A stretch of DNA of 64,000 nt from Alphaproteobacteria bacterium (lineage in GTDB: Bacteria; Pseudomonadota; Alphaproteobacteria; Sphingomonadales; Kordiimonadaceae). The position numbers and the translations under genes were made by a program. Positions 15,918 through 24,229 of the stretch are shown in pieces; the stretch's first letter is position 1; each line of letters starts with the position of its first letter. The stretch lies in the NCBI GenBank assembly GCA_013372975.1, contig JABXIS010000004.1, forward strand, positions 1 to 64,000, in the 5' to 3' direction. The notes beneath the pieces were generated by a model, which was not told the DNA's origin, did no database searches, and saw only the letters and a list, made by a program, of their open reading frames with translations.

Positions 15918-17228
15918 CTAGCCCTTGAGGCCTTCCAGCTCTGGCAAGTTGCGTGGGCCACGCAGCTCTGGAATGCGCTGTTTATCAAGCCGCCGAACAG
16001 CGAAGTGCATCCAGGTCAGTGCAATCGAAATGAGGACGGTCAGAAGCATGAAGCAGCTTGTCCATACGCCGATCACATCGTTCATGATGCCGAACACGAT
16101 GGGCAGGATAAAACCACCCAGGCCACCGATCAGGCCAACCATGCCGCCCACGGAACCCACATGGTCGGGGTAGTAGACAGGGATATGTTTGTAGACAGCG
16201 GCCTTGCCGAGCGACATGAAGAAGCCAAGCACGATGGTAAGCGCCACAAACAGCCACAATGGGATGGTGATGTTGAAGGTGATTGGCCCATTGATGCCGG
16301 CTACGGTATAGTCTGTTGCCGGATAGGACATAACGAAGGTGCAGATTACGCAGGCGATGAAGGTCCAGTACATCACGGTGCGGGCACCATATTTGTCAGA
16401 TAACCAGCCACCGAGTGCGCGGAAGATTGAACCAGGCAGGGCATAGCTTGCCGCCAGAATGCCCGCTGTACCAAGCTCCAGGCCGTATGCGCCGACATAG
16501 TAGCGCGGCAGCCACAGGGCCAAGGCCACATAGGCACCGAACACAAAGAAATAATAGAGAGAGAAGCGCCACACCTGCAGATTTTTGAGAGGTTCAAGCT
16601 GCTCGAAGAAGCTGGGATGTTTGTGGCCCTTCTGCTTGTGTTCCGCATGCACAGGGTCATCTTTGGTGAGGATGAAAAACAGAACGGCGGTGATTGCCAA
16701 GATGATAGAGTAAATCTGTGCAACACCCTGCCAGGCGCCACCAACAGCAACCAGAAGCATGGGCGCACCGAAGTTGGTGATGGCCGCCCCTACATTACCC
16801 ATACCAAAGATACCCAGGGCTGTGCCTTGCTGCTCCTTTGGATACCAACGGGATACATAGGCAACACCCACCGCAAAACTGCCGCCCGCAAGGCCGACAC
16901 CAAGGGCCGCCACCAGGAACATTTCATAGGTGTTCACCAGTGTCAGCAGGTATGCCGCAACCGCTGTTGCCAACATCTGAATGGTGTAAATAATGCGGCC
17001 GCCATATTGGTCTGTCCAGATACCAAGGAACAGACGGCTCAGGGAACCGGTCAGAACCGGTGTCGCCACAAGAATACCGAACTGAGTATCTGTAAGCCCA
17101 AGTTGCGCTTTGATTTTAATACCAATGATCGAAAAGATCGTCCAAACGGCAAAGCAGACAGTGAAGGCCAATGTGCTGGCCGTCAGTGCGTGCCTCCTTT
17201 GTCCTTGCGTTACCGGGTTGCTGGTCAC
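15918..17228 (-). CDS. narK: NarK1-type nitrate transporter (major facilitator)
   Basis: A 436-residue protein. The nitrate signature is GLAGGSFAVGVAYVSRWYP, and the second motif lies in GFFMSLGKAAVYKHIP. The NarK1 type is generally a proton-coupled nitrate importer that starts respiration before nitrite accumulates. I chose the GTG at 17228 because AGGAGG lies five bases before it; an upstream TTG at 17246 is possible. It is the first gene of the nar operon, with an FNR box about 70 bases upstream. Confidence 0.95.
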   Translation of the reverse strand: MTSNPVTQGQRRHALTASTLAFTVCFAVWTIFSIIGIKIKAQLGLTDTQFGILVATPVLTGSLSRLFLGIWTDQYGGRIIYTIQMLATAVAAYLLTLVNTYEMFLVAALGVGLAGGSFAVGVAYVSRWYPKEQQGTALGIFGMGNVGAAITNFGAPMLLVAVGGAWQGVAQIYSIILAITAVLFFILTKDDPVHAEHKQKGHKHPSFFEQLEPLKNLQVWRFSLYYFFVFGAYVALALWLPRYYVGAYGLELGTAGILAASYALPGSIFRALGGWLSDKYGARTVMYWTFIACVICTFVMSYPATDYTVAGINGPITFNITIPLWLFVALTIVLGFFMSLGKAAVYKHIPVYYPDHVGSVGGMVGLIGGLGGFILPIVFGIMNDVIGVWTSCFMLLTVLISIALTWMHFAVRRLDKQRIPELRGPRNLPELEGLKG

Positions 17229-17297
17229 GATGTCCTCCTGACACAATTGTTGCCCTTTTCACTGTGGCCAATATGTGCGGGGGATCGGCAAGCGTGT

Positions 17298-17311
17298 TTG
17301 ATCCAGATCAA
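17298..17311. promoter_or_regulatory. FNR/Dnr-type box between narK1 and the NIT-CRP gene
   Basis: TTGATCCAGATCAA is a perfect TTGAT-N4-ATCAA dyad. It lies 70-83 bases upstream of the narK1 start and 165 bases before the divergent regulator gene, so it can serve both. It is the likely anaerobic or nitrate-responsive switch of the nar operon. Confidence 0.8.
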
Positions 17312-17476
17312 GAGGTAGAAAATTCTGGATTTTAGAACCTCGTAAACCACTTTGTGCTATGGTCAGAGGGTGGTACAAGATATTGAAAAATGCGGCTTTT
17401 TAGCCATGCCCCCTTGCGCTCAACAAGACAGATGCGATATTCGGTCACATGTTTCTGAAAGGGGCCGGACGAACGA

Positions 17477-19078
17477 ATGAACACATCGTGTCAAAATACC
17501 AAACTTGTGCAAAGCCTGCTGAACAAGCTGGGCGAAGTTGTACACCAACTGCAGCGCGAGCGTGGTTCTGCTGGCCTTTTCCTCGATAGCCTTGGCAAGA
17601 TTTTCACCAAGCGGTTCGAAAATCAAAACAAAGCAGTGGATGAAACTATCGCTGACCTCAAGGCCTTCTGCAGCCAACAAGCTGTAAAAGAGGCGCTACC
17701 CCAAAGTTTTGAGGCGCGCCTGACCTATCTTCTCCGAAAGTATGAAGAAATTGCAGCCGTACGGTCCCAGATCAGGCTGATGAAAGTGCGCTATACGCAA
17801 GCGCTCAATAATTATACCTTCAAATTCACCGTGCCCACCATCGATGCCATGATCGAATTGGCCCAGCGCGAACCCAAGCATAATTCGGCGCTGGTTTCGG
17901 CCTACGCCAACTTCCTGCAATGGAAGGAACGCGTGGGAATGGAACGGGCTTTGGGGGCGCGCGGCTTTTATACCTTCTCTTTCCGCAACCAGGAGTTCTG
18001 TGACCGCTTCGTCGCCCTGATCGCCGAGCAGAAAACCTATCTGGATACCTTCAAGGCGCTGGCGTCGCCGGCCCAGATCGCCATCATCGATGACGCTGTT
18101 GTTGACGCAGACCTGAAGGCTCTCGACCAGATCAATGACCTGTTGGAAGAAGGTGCTGCGCCAAGCGAGATTGAACAATATTCTGGCGAGACATGGTTTG
18201 ACCTGCTTACCCGTATGATTGATGGCCTAAGAGGGGCCGAGATAAAGCTGGTTGAAGGCCTGCAGGGGGCTCCTCAGGTTGCGGAAGCTGACCATCCCAC
18301 CCGCGGCGCCACAGGGAAACTGGCTGAATTCCGTCCCTTCCTGAAATCGCTACCCATGCTGGCGGCCCTGTCGGACGGTGATTTGGACGAGCTTTTGTCC
18401 CTGTCACAGGTGCGCGAATATGAAAAGGACAAGCTTCTGTTCCTGCGCGACGAGCCTGCCACCCGCATGTATATAATCCTTGAAGGATGGGTGAAGGCCT
18501 ATAACGGCCTGGAAACCGGCGAGGAAGCTATCCTGCAGATGCTGGGTGCCGGGGAAACCCTGCTCGAATCGTCTGTGCTATTGAATACCGCTACGCCCGT
18601 GAATGCGCAGGTGGTGGAGCATGCCATATTGCTTTCGATTCCGGCGCCTGTAATCCGGCAACGCATTCATGCGAACCCGCAGCTGGCCGTGAGTATGCTC
18701 AACACCGTATCGCTCAGGTCCCAGCGGCTGGTACAACAGTTAGAACTCTCCCGCCTTAAAAGCGCGCATGAGCGCGTTGGTTGGTTCCTGTTGCGTTTGG
18801 CCATCAACCAGAAATCCGACGATGGCACCATATTGCTGCCCTACGAAAAATCCATCATTGCGTCCTATCTGGACATGCGCCCGGAAACCTTCTCACGCAC
18901 GCTGAAGAAGTTTCGTGAAGATGGCTTCAAGGTGGCAACCGACCATGTGGTAATCCCCTACCCCGGGGCGCTGTGTGATTTTTGTGATGTGGAGCTGGCA
19001 GGCCAATGTCACCGCGTGGAATCAGACGATTGCCCGCGCCCAGACCTCGGCGAACTTATCTATCAGCCCGAGGCTTGA
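17477..19078 (+). CDS. NIT-domain / CRP-FNR fusion regulator with C-terminal Cys cluster
   Basis: A 533-residue soluble protein. Residues 10-260 form an all-helical NIT nitrate/nitrite-sensing domain, marked by VHQLQRERGSAGLFLDS with QRERGSAG at 26-33. Residues about 290-400 are a cyclic-nucleotide-type beta-roll (MLAALSDGDLDELLSL onward). Residues about 430-490 are a CRP helix-turn-helix (IIASYLDMRPETFSRTLKKF). The tail carries Cys500, Cys503, Cys511 and Cys519, a C-x2-C-x7-C-x7-C set able to bind a metal or iron-sulfur centre. It is divergent from the nar operon and followed by moaA. It is the likely nitrate-responsive activator of the TTGAT-N4-ATCAA sites. NIT domains are better known in NasR and in membrane kinases; the fusion to a CRP body plus a C-terminal Cys set is unusual. 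Ligand and cluster are inferred. Confidence 0.85.
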   Translation: MNTSCQNTKLVQSLLNKLGEVVHQLQRERGSAGLFLDSLGKIFTKRFENQNKAVDETIADLKAFCSQQAVKEALPQSFEARLTYLLRKYEEIAAVRSQIRLMKVRYTQALNNYTFKFTVPTIDAMIELAQREPKHNSALVSAYANFLQWKERVGMERALGARGFYTFSFRNQEFCDRFVALIAEQKTYLDTFKALASPAQIAIIDDAVVDADLKALDQINDLLEEGAAPSEIEQYSGETWFDLLTRMIDGLRGAEIKLVEGLQGAPQVAEADHPTRGATGKLAEFRPFLKSLPMLAALSDGDLDELLSLSQVREYEKDKLLFLRDEPATRMYIILEGWVKAYNGLETGEEAILQMLGAGETLLESSVLLNTATPVNAQVVEHAILLSIPAPVIRQRIHANPQLAVSMLNTVSLRSQRLVQQLELSRLKSAHERVGWFLLRLAINQKSDDGTILLPYEKSIIASYLDMRPETFSRTLKKFREDGFKVATDHVVIPYPGALCDFCDVELAGQCHRVESDDCPRPDLGELIYQPEA

Positions 19079-19088
19079 TCTGGATCAA
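19075..19088 (+). promoter_or_regulatory. FNR/Dnr-type box over the regulator stop, upstream of moaA
   Basis: TTGATCTGGATCAA is a perfect dyad. Its TGA (19076-19078) is the stop codon of the NIT-CRP gene. With activation at about -41.5, transcription of moaA-mobA-moeA would start near 19123 and give a leader of about 130 bases. Confidence 0.78.
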
Positions 19089-19129
19089 ACTCCCTTCTTC
19101 TTTATCGCGATAATCCTTTCTCTACCGAG

Positions 19130-19240
19130 TGCTCAACTCCGAAGCCCCTGATTCTACGTTCCTGAAAGAATAGGAATTTCGGGCCGCAGCGATGATGCTG
19201 CCGGGTCTGACCGGGAAACCGACGGGCCTCTCGTGTTTGG
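19130..19240 (+). ncRNA. Probable molybdenum cofactor (Moco) riboswitch in the moaA leader
   Basis: The leader holds CTCCGA at 19137-19142, a stem TTCCT/AGGAA (19159-19163, 19172-19176) and a stem GCAGC/GCTGC (19186-19190, 19197-19201). CGG-GAAA-CCG at 19212-19221 is a GNRA tetraloop hairpin, followed by GGGCCTC. The ribosome site of moaA starts at 19241. A GNRA hairpin with a nearby CUCC/CCUC pairing element, just before moaA, resembles the Moco RNA class. I compared it from memory, so the class assignment is tentative. Confidence 0.5.
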
Positions 19241-19254
19241 AAAGGAGATGGATT

Positions 19255-20232
19255 GTGCGCTTAAGTGATGGATTCGGCCGCACCTTCAAATATTTGCGGC
19301 TGTCGGTAACAGAGGCCTGCAATTTCAAATGCAGTTATTGCCTGCCGGATGGCTATAATAAATGCGCGGGCCCGAGCCCACTTTCCCTAGACGAGCTCAG
19401 GCGTGCTGCCACAGCCTTTTCGGAGCTGGGGCTTTCAAAAATACGCCTCACGGGCGGTGAACCCACCATCCGCAAGGATTTTGACGAAATCGCACACACG
19501 ATTGCCGCGCTTCCAGGTGTGGACAAACTCGCGCTTACCACCAATGGCTACCGCCTTCGGGACCGAGCGCAGGGCTGGCGGGACGCCGGTATCAGCGCCA
19601 TCAATGTCAGCCTCGACAGCCTTAACCCCAACACTTTCCACCAGGTCACCGGTCATGACCGGTGCCGGGAGGTATTGGAAGGGATTGATGCCGCCTTTGA
19701 CGCGGGTTTCGAAAGTGTGAAAGTCAACGCAGTATACCTGAAGGGCATCAATGATCAGGAAATTGACGCCTACCTCACGCTCGCAAAGAATCGCCCCCTC
19801 TCTGTGCGTTTTATCGAACTGATGGAAACCGGCGACCATCCTGACTATTTCCGCCGTCATCATATCGCCGCCAGCACGATCTCGGACAAACTTGAGCACG
19901 AAGGCTGGACACAAAAGCTGAAAGCCGCGGATGCAGGCCCAGCCAATGAATATGTCCACCCGGATTATCAAGGTTCAATCGGCTTGATAGCACCCTACTC
20001 CAAAGACTTCTGCAAAAGCTGCAACCGGTTACGTTTTTCCAGCATGGGAAACCTGCATTTGTGCCTGTTTGGCAACTTCGGTGTTCCCATGCGCCAGTAT
20101 CTTCAATCTGACGACCAAATCAAAGAGCTAAAAGAGGCCCTTTGGAGGGCTGTGGCACGCAAAACGGCGGGGCACCAACTCGGCCTCGGTCTGACTGGCC
20201 AAACATCAAACCTATCCAGTATCGGAGGGTAA
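19255..20232 (+). CDS. moaA: GTP 3',8-cyclase, first step of molybdenum cofactor synthesis
   Basis: A 325-residue radical SAM enzyme that converts GTP to 3',8-cyclo-7,8-dihydro-GTP. The N-terminal SAM cluster is CNFKCSYC; the C-terminal substrate cluster is CKSCNRLRFSSMGNLHLC. The chain ends in the Gly-Gly needed for activity (SSIGG). I chose the GTG at 19255, seven bases after AAAGGAGA; upstream in-frame starts fall within the leader RNA. It is the first of three moco genes, which supply cofactor to NarG. Confidence 0.96.
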   Translation: MRLSDGFGRTFKYLRLSVTEACNFKCSYCLPDGYNKCAGPSPLSLDELRRAATAFSELGLSKIRLTGGEPTIRKDFDEIAHTIAALPGVDKLALTTNGYRLRDRAQGWRDAGISAINVSLDSLNPNTFHQVTGHDRCREVLEGIDAAFDAGFESVKVNAVYLKGINDQEIDAYLTLAKNRPLSVRFIELMETGDHPDYFRRHHIAASTISDKLEHEGWTQKLKAADAGPANEYVHPDYQGSIGLIAPYSKDFCKSCNRLRFSSMGNLHLCLFGNFGVPMRQYLQSDDQIKELKEALWRAVARKTAGHQLGLGLTGQTSNLSSIGG

Positions 20233-20236
20233 GGCA

Positions 20237-20782
20237 GTGCAGGCATTCACTGGTGTCATTCTGGCGGGCGGCGCCTCTCGGCGGATGGGGCGGGACAAGG
20301 CGATGATTGCCCACAATGGCAAACCACTGATACAGCATATGGCTAAAATTCTGACAGAAGCCGGAGCCGAAGAAATGGTCATATTGGGTCGGCCCGATCT
20401 GCCGGGAGGGATACCGGACCATACGCCGGGCGCAGGCCCTGTTACTGCGCTTGTCGACTATCTGGCATCCCGTCCCTCAGGCAGCAGACACATCATCATA
20501 CCCGTTGACATGCCTGCCCTGAAACCGGAAGCAATCATACGGTTGGCGCGAATGAAGGGCTGGGCCCACTTTGAGCGCCATATGTTGCCAATGCTGGCAA
20601 CTGCGGGACACCGCTTCGCCCCACAGCCACGGCGGCTTCGGGATCTTCTCGCGCAGCATGGTGCGGCTGTCCTGCCGCTCTCCAAAAGCGACACCATTCA
20701 ATTCACCAACCTCAATACCCCGAATGACCTGAAACACTGGCGCGGGATGAATGCTCAAGCGGAAGGAACAAGCCATGTTTGA
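20237..20782 (+). CDS. mobA: Molybdenum cofactor guanylyltransferase
   Basis: A 181-residue nucleotidyltransferase that adds GMP to Mo-molybdopterin to give the bis-MGD cofactor of NarG. The GTP-binding motif LAGGASRRMGRDKA is clear, and IIIPVDMPAL corresponds to the metal-binding strand. It begins with GTG four bases after moaA and overlaps moeA by eight bases. It is slightly shorter than the E. coli protein. Confidence 0.93.
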   Translation: MQAFTGVILAGGASRRMGRDKAMIAHNGKPLIQHMAKILTEAGAEEMVILGRPDLPGGIPDHTPGAGPVTALVDYLASRPSGSRHIIIPVDMPALKPEAIIRLARMKGWAHFERHMLPMLATAGHRFAPQPRRLRDLLAQHGAAVLPLSKSDTIQFTNLNTPNDLKHWRGMNAQAEGTSHV

Positions 20783-22043
20783 TCCAGCTCACGACTGTTG
20801 CACAGGCAAAGGCCTCAGGCACTATATGGACTGTATTGAGGATATCCACCGGGAAGCGCACGCCCTCACACCGGTCGAACTTCCCTTATCCTCTTGCATT
20901 GGCCAGTCCCTCGCGACAGATGTAAGGGCCCCAATATCCCTGCCCTCGTTTGATAACAGCGCCATGGACGGCTTCGCCTTCAAAGCGGATACCGTTGCAG
21001 CAGCCGACACTGATCATCCCGTATACCTCCCGGTGATTGGGGCCAGCATTGCAGGGGATACCGCCGAACAGCCCGCTGTGCCTTCAGGCTATGCAGTCAA
21101 GATCATGACCGGTGCACCCATGCCCGAGGGCACAGATACCGTACTGCCAGTCGAGGCGGCCAGTTGGGAAAGCGAACAGCTCAAGTTTCATGCACCCTAC
21201 CCCAAAGGCCGACACGTCCGGCTGATTGGGCAGGATGTAGCAGAAGGAAATCTTGTTCTGAAATCCGGGATACCCGTTTCGTGCCAGCACCTGCCGCTTC
21301 TGTCTGCCCTCGGGCTTAGCCGATTGTTGGTGCGACCCAAACCCACAGTAGCCTGGATATCCACAGGCCAGGAAATATGCGACGACTTCGACAAACCATT
21401 GCCTTCTGGGCACATCTATAACGCCACCCGGTTGTTTGGTGAGGCGATGGCGCAAGATATGGGATTTGACCTTCAAAGCGCGATCACTGTGCGTGACACA
21501 GCAGAAGATTTTGCCGCGGCGCTGAAAGAGGCACAGAGCGCCAGCCCTCAGATAATTCTGTCCACCGGCGGTGTGTCCGCAGGTCAATATGATTTTGTCA
21601 AACCCGTCATTGAGGATATGAGCGCAACCATCATCTTCCACAAAGCACGGATCAAACCCGCGAAACCTGCCCTGTTCGCCCGCCTCCCGAACGGCAGCTA
21701 CTTCTTTGGCCTGCCCGGCAACCCCATCTCCACGGCGCTTGCCCTGCGGGCTTTTGTCTATCCCTTCGTCCGCGCCCTATCCGGGCAAAAGCCAGAGCCC
21801 ATGCGTGTGGCGCGGCTGACAGCAGATGTGCGAGCAGATAGCGGTAAGACAGTATTTCTGATGGGAAAAGTACGCTCCAGCGATAGTGGCCTCCTTCTTG
21901 CCACCCCAAACACGCGCCAACAATCATTCCAGACAGCCCCATTCGCCGAAAGCAACAGTTGGCTTCTGGTCCCTGAAGGCATATCGGAACTGAGCGCCGG
22001 CGACCAGATTCACTGCTTACCGTTTAGTCCAACAGGTCTTTGA
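20775..22043 (+). CDS. moeA: Molybdopterin molybdenumtransferase
   Basis: A 422-residue enzyme that inserts molybdate into adenylylated molybdopterin. Family motifs seen are SFDNSAMDGFAF, MTGAPMPEGTDTVLP, STGGVSAGQYDFV and FFGLPGNPIS. The ATG at 20775 overlaps the end of mobA, with GGAAGGAAC as ribosome site. No MogA/MoaB-like gene is seen in the window, so the adenylylation step must be encoded elsewhere. Confidence 0.96.
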   Translation: MFDPAHDCCTGKGLRHYMDCIEDIHREAHALTPVELPLSSCIGQSLATDVRAPISLPSFDNSAMDGFAFKADTVAAADTDHPVYLPVIGASIAGDTAEQPAVPSGYAVKIMTGAPMPEGTDTVLPVEAASWESEQLKFHAPYPKGRHVRLIGQDVAEGNLVLKSGIPVSCQHLPLLSALGLSRLLVRPKPTVAWISTGQEICDDFDKPLPSGHIYNATRLFGEAMAQDMGFDLQSAITVRDTAEDFAAALKEAQSASPQIILSTGGVSAGQYDFVKPVIEDMSATIIFHKARIKPAKPALFARLPNGSYFFGLPGNPISTALALRAFVYPFVRALSGQKPEPMRVARLTADVRADSGKTVFLMGKVRSSDSGLLLATPNTRQQSFQTAPFAESNSWLLVPEGISELSAGDQIHCLPFSPTGL

Positions 22044-22282
22044 AAAACGCTGTTGCTCAGCTCGGTCGTCCGCTCCTGGCGAGAAGGAGACCTCCGATCT
22101 CGAAACCTGGCTGTCTGCTATCTGATGAGTAACACCCCTCCTGCATCACAACGCTTATGGTTGCCTTACCCAAGGAAATGAAAGGGAATTAGATCTCGCG
22201 CTACATGCCAAAAGTCCATATGCTTGCAGCAATATAGGGTCATGCTTCAGGCACTAAATCCTGACCTGTAAAATAAGAGGGC

Positions 22283-22534
22283 ATGATGAGCAAATATGAA
22301 CAAGCACGCATTGATGCGAGACGGATGCTGCAAAATCAGTTGTTGGAAATCGATGTCATCACAGATGAGGAAATTGATGATGACAAAGATGACCATACAG
22401 GTATTAGCCTGACACTATTGAGATTGAGCAGAATGACAAAAGCAGAGCGTGCCTTCAATGCAAGCTCAGAAGGCCAAGCCGATGCGGCGAACACTGACAA
22501 ATTCCTTTATGGTAAAGACGGATTGCCTAGCTAA
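22283..22534 (+). CDS. Small acidic protein of unknown function
   Basis: An 83-residue hydrophilic protein (MMSKYEQARIDARRML) with an acidic middle (DEEIDDDKDDH) and no signal or membrane segment. An AGAGG ribosome site is near the first ATG; the second ATG at 22286 is an equal choice. I recognise no family. It stands alone 240 bases after moeA and is followed by a long inverted repeat. Confidence 0.5.
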   Translation: MMSKYEQARIDARRMLQNQLLEIDVITDEEIDDDKDDHTGISLTLLRLSRMTKAERAFNASSEGQADAANTDKFLYGKDGLPS

Positions 22535-22883
22535 GGTCCCGTGCCTTCAATCCAGCATGATTCTTTCTTCCGGTGCTGCTTCCATGTTCGCTCCCCCTGC
22601 CCCAATATCCACCAAAAACCTATAAAGCCGGAAACGACACTAATTTTGTCCAGAAATTTTCGGACACTTTTAGTGTCGCTTTTCACATTTGCACTTTAGG
22701 ACGGACAGGACCGATTATGTATCAACACTGTCGCAGCTACTCCATCTAGTATGTTCATTGGACAAATTTAATGGCGCGGGACAGCCACAGTTTAGTCAAA
22801 TTACCCAGGAAAAAAGCGGACAAATTGTTGGCAAAATGCCAACTTCAGCTTCTGAACCTTTTCGGACCAAAGGGTCTGACGCG
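22535..22883. other. Gap of 349 bases, no supported gene
   Basis: The stretch lies between the small acidic gene and the end of the chaperone-like gene. It holds one long imperfect inverted repeat (22635-22678) and nothing else I can support. Short open frames here lack ribosome sites. Confidence 0.5.
22635..22678 (+). terminator. Long imperfect inverted repeat, possible terminator
   Basis: CGACACTAA (22635-22643) pairs with TTAGTGTCG (22670-22678). Inside it TGTCC (22647-22651) pairs with GGACA (22662-22666), then GAAA with TTTC. The plus strand continues CTTTTCACATTT. It may terminate the small acidic gene, or be an operator-like or mobile-element remnant. Confidence 0.45.
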
Positions 22884-23372
22884 TTACCTTTGGCCCGCCC
22901 CGCCGGCATCAGCATATGTCACCATGCCGCGAGGTCGGAACGCAAAGGACATGGAGATTGCTGACAGATCCATCTCCGGGCTCGGCCTGCGGGAGCCCGG
23001 GGCGCTATAGAGGATCGGCAATTGCTCAAGCTGGACCAGATATTCCCCCGTAGATACCGTGCCAACAGTATCCGAAAGTTCGATCGAATACTCCTTCCAG
23101 GGAGCGATCATCAAAGTGACTGGCTTGATCTGGCTTGACGGGCCCGAACGGGACACTGCCATGAAAAGCCCTATTCTCTCGATACTGACCTTCACCACAA
23201 CGGTCCTGCCACTGCTGTTTCGCAATAGAAATCGCGGATGCCCGTGCCCGTCCTCAGCCTGTATAGTCAGAAATTCGGAGCCAATTTGGTCTTGAGCTGC
23301 AAGTGGGCTGGAAAGGGCCAGAACTACCATAGTGAGAGATGCTATGAGGCCACATGAGAACAGCTTTGCCAT
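22884..23372 (-). CDS. Secreted single-domain protein, PapD-chaperone-like
   Basis: A 162-residue protein with a Sec signal peptide (about residues 1-26, cleavage after SPLAA). The mature part is beta-rich: FLLRNSSGRTVVVKVSIERI, then MIAPWKEYSIEL and GEYLVQLEQLPI. This resembles the N-terminal domain of periplasmic pilus chaperones, but the second domain is absent. AAGGAG precedes the ATG. It lies after the terminator of the polysaccharide operon and seems a separate gene. Assignment to the chaperone fold is tentative. Confidence 0.6.
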   Translation of the reverse strand: MAKLFSCGLIASLTMVVLALSSPLAAQDQIGSEFLTIQAEDGHGHPRFLLRNSSGRTVVVKVSIERIGLFMAVSRSGPSSQIKPVTLMIAPWKEYSIELSDTVGTVSTGEYLVQLEQLPILYSAPGSRRPSPEMDLSAISMSFAFRPRGMVTYADAGGAGQR

Positions 23373-23504
23373 CGTATTTTCTCCTTATCCTAAAGGAGGA
23401 AGGAGCAAGCCGTGGGCCACCACGATAGATACTTAAGGCATTGTTTTAAAAAGATTTTAAATTTTCACCTTCGAAAAAGATGCGCACTATGAAAAAATTC
23501 CATT

Positions 23505-23534
23505 GCATATCGCAAATATCAGCTTGCGATATGC
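23505..23534 (-). terminator. Terminator of the minus-strand polysaccharide operon
   Basis: GCATATCGCAA (23505-23515) pairs perfectly with TTGCGATATGC (23524-23534) over an eight-base loop. On the minus strand it follows the REC-Hpt stop at once and is trailed by AATGGAATTTTTTC. Confidence 0.75.
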
Positions 23535-24229
23535 TAGTCGTTTGATACCCCACCCTTGGAAATCAGTGCCCGCCGCAAAGCATCCCGGACGGATGTTGAC
23601 GCCGCGGCACCATGGTCAGCCAACCGCTGGTCAAGCGCCCTCGCCTGTTGCGCCAAGCCTGTCAGCCCATAGAGGGAAGCGCTTCCCTTGATCTGATGGA
23701 CCAGCGATTTGAGCTTCTGGAACGGCAGTTTGTTTTCAAGCTGGCCGGCCAGTGTTTCCAGATACTGGAGGTAATTCTGCTTGAGCTGCCGATACTGGGG
23801 GTTCAGGTCACCTCCCTTGTGGATCTTCAGTCGATGCTTGGCGACGCACCACTTCTCAATGACTTGCTTGACCTTCCTGATGTCGAAAGGTTTTTCAAGA
23901 TAGGCTGCCGCACCTGCGGCGAGAACCCGCTTACGGGTTTCCTTGCCTGTGTCGGCACTAAGTACAATCCGCGGCGGGCACTGTTCCATAGCCCCTAACT
24001 TGCTGAGCAGGTCCACACCCTCCATATCCGGCAGGTTGAGGTCCGTGACGATCAGGTCAAACCGGGTCGGCCCGGTCGACTGGCTCACTTTCTCAATCGC
24101 CGTTTTGCCGCATTCCGCCAGGTCGACAATATAGCCCTCCAGCTCGAGGGCGATCTTGAGATAAAGCGCCATGCTTGGCATGTCTTCTATCACCAGGATA
24201 TGTTGGCCTGTCCTGCACATGGCGTTCAC
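23534..24229 (-). CDS. Response regulator with C-terminal Hpt domain
   Basis: A 231-residue protein. Residues about 10-130 form a receiver domain (LVIEDMPSMALYL, phosphoacceptor Asp in IVTDLNLPDMEG, conserved Lys in LEKPFD). Residues about 150-225 form an Hpt domain with the phospho-His in LVHQIKGSASLYGL. This can pass a phosphate within a relay. It overlaps the previous gene by ATGA and is the last gene of the polysaccharide operon, so it may link the hybrid kinase at 43528 to polysaccharide assembly. That partner is inferred. Confidence 0.85.
   Translation of the reverse strand: MNAMCRTGQHILVIEDMPSMALYLKIALELEGYIVDLAECGKTAIEKVSQSTGPTRFDLIVTDLNLPDMEGVDLLSKLGAMEQCPPRIVLSADTGKETRKRVLAAGAAAYLEKPFDIRKVKQVIEKWCVAKHRLKIHKGGDLNPQYRQLKQNYLQYLETLAGQLENKLPFQKLKSLVHQIKGSASLYGLTGLAQQARALDQRLADHGAAASTSVRDALRRALISKGGVSND

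Noticed and set aside
14198-17228. Two NarK genes as a possible split of one fused transporter
   Set aside because: Both unfused and fused arrangements are known in denitrifiers; each gene here is full length with its own motifs.
22689-22964. Ninety-one-codon frame in the gap after the small acidic gene
   Set aside because: It overlaps the convergent secreted-protein gene, which has a signal peptide and ribosome site; this one has neither.
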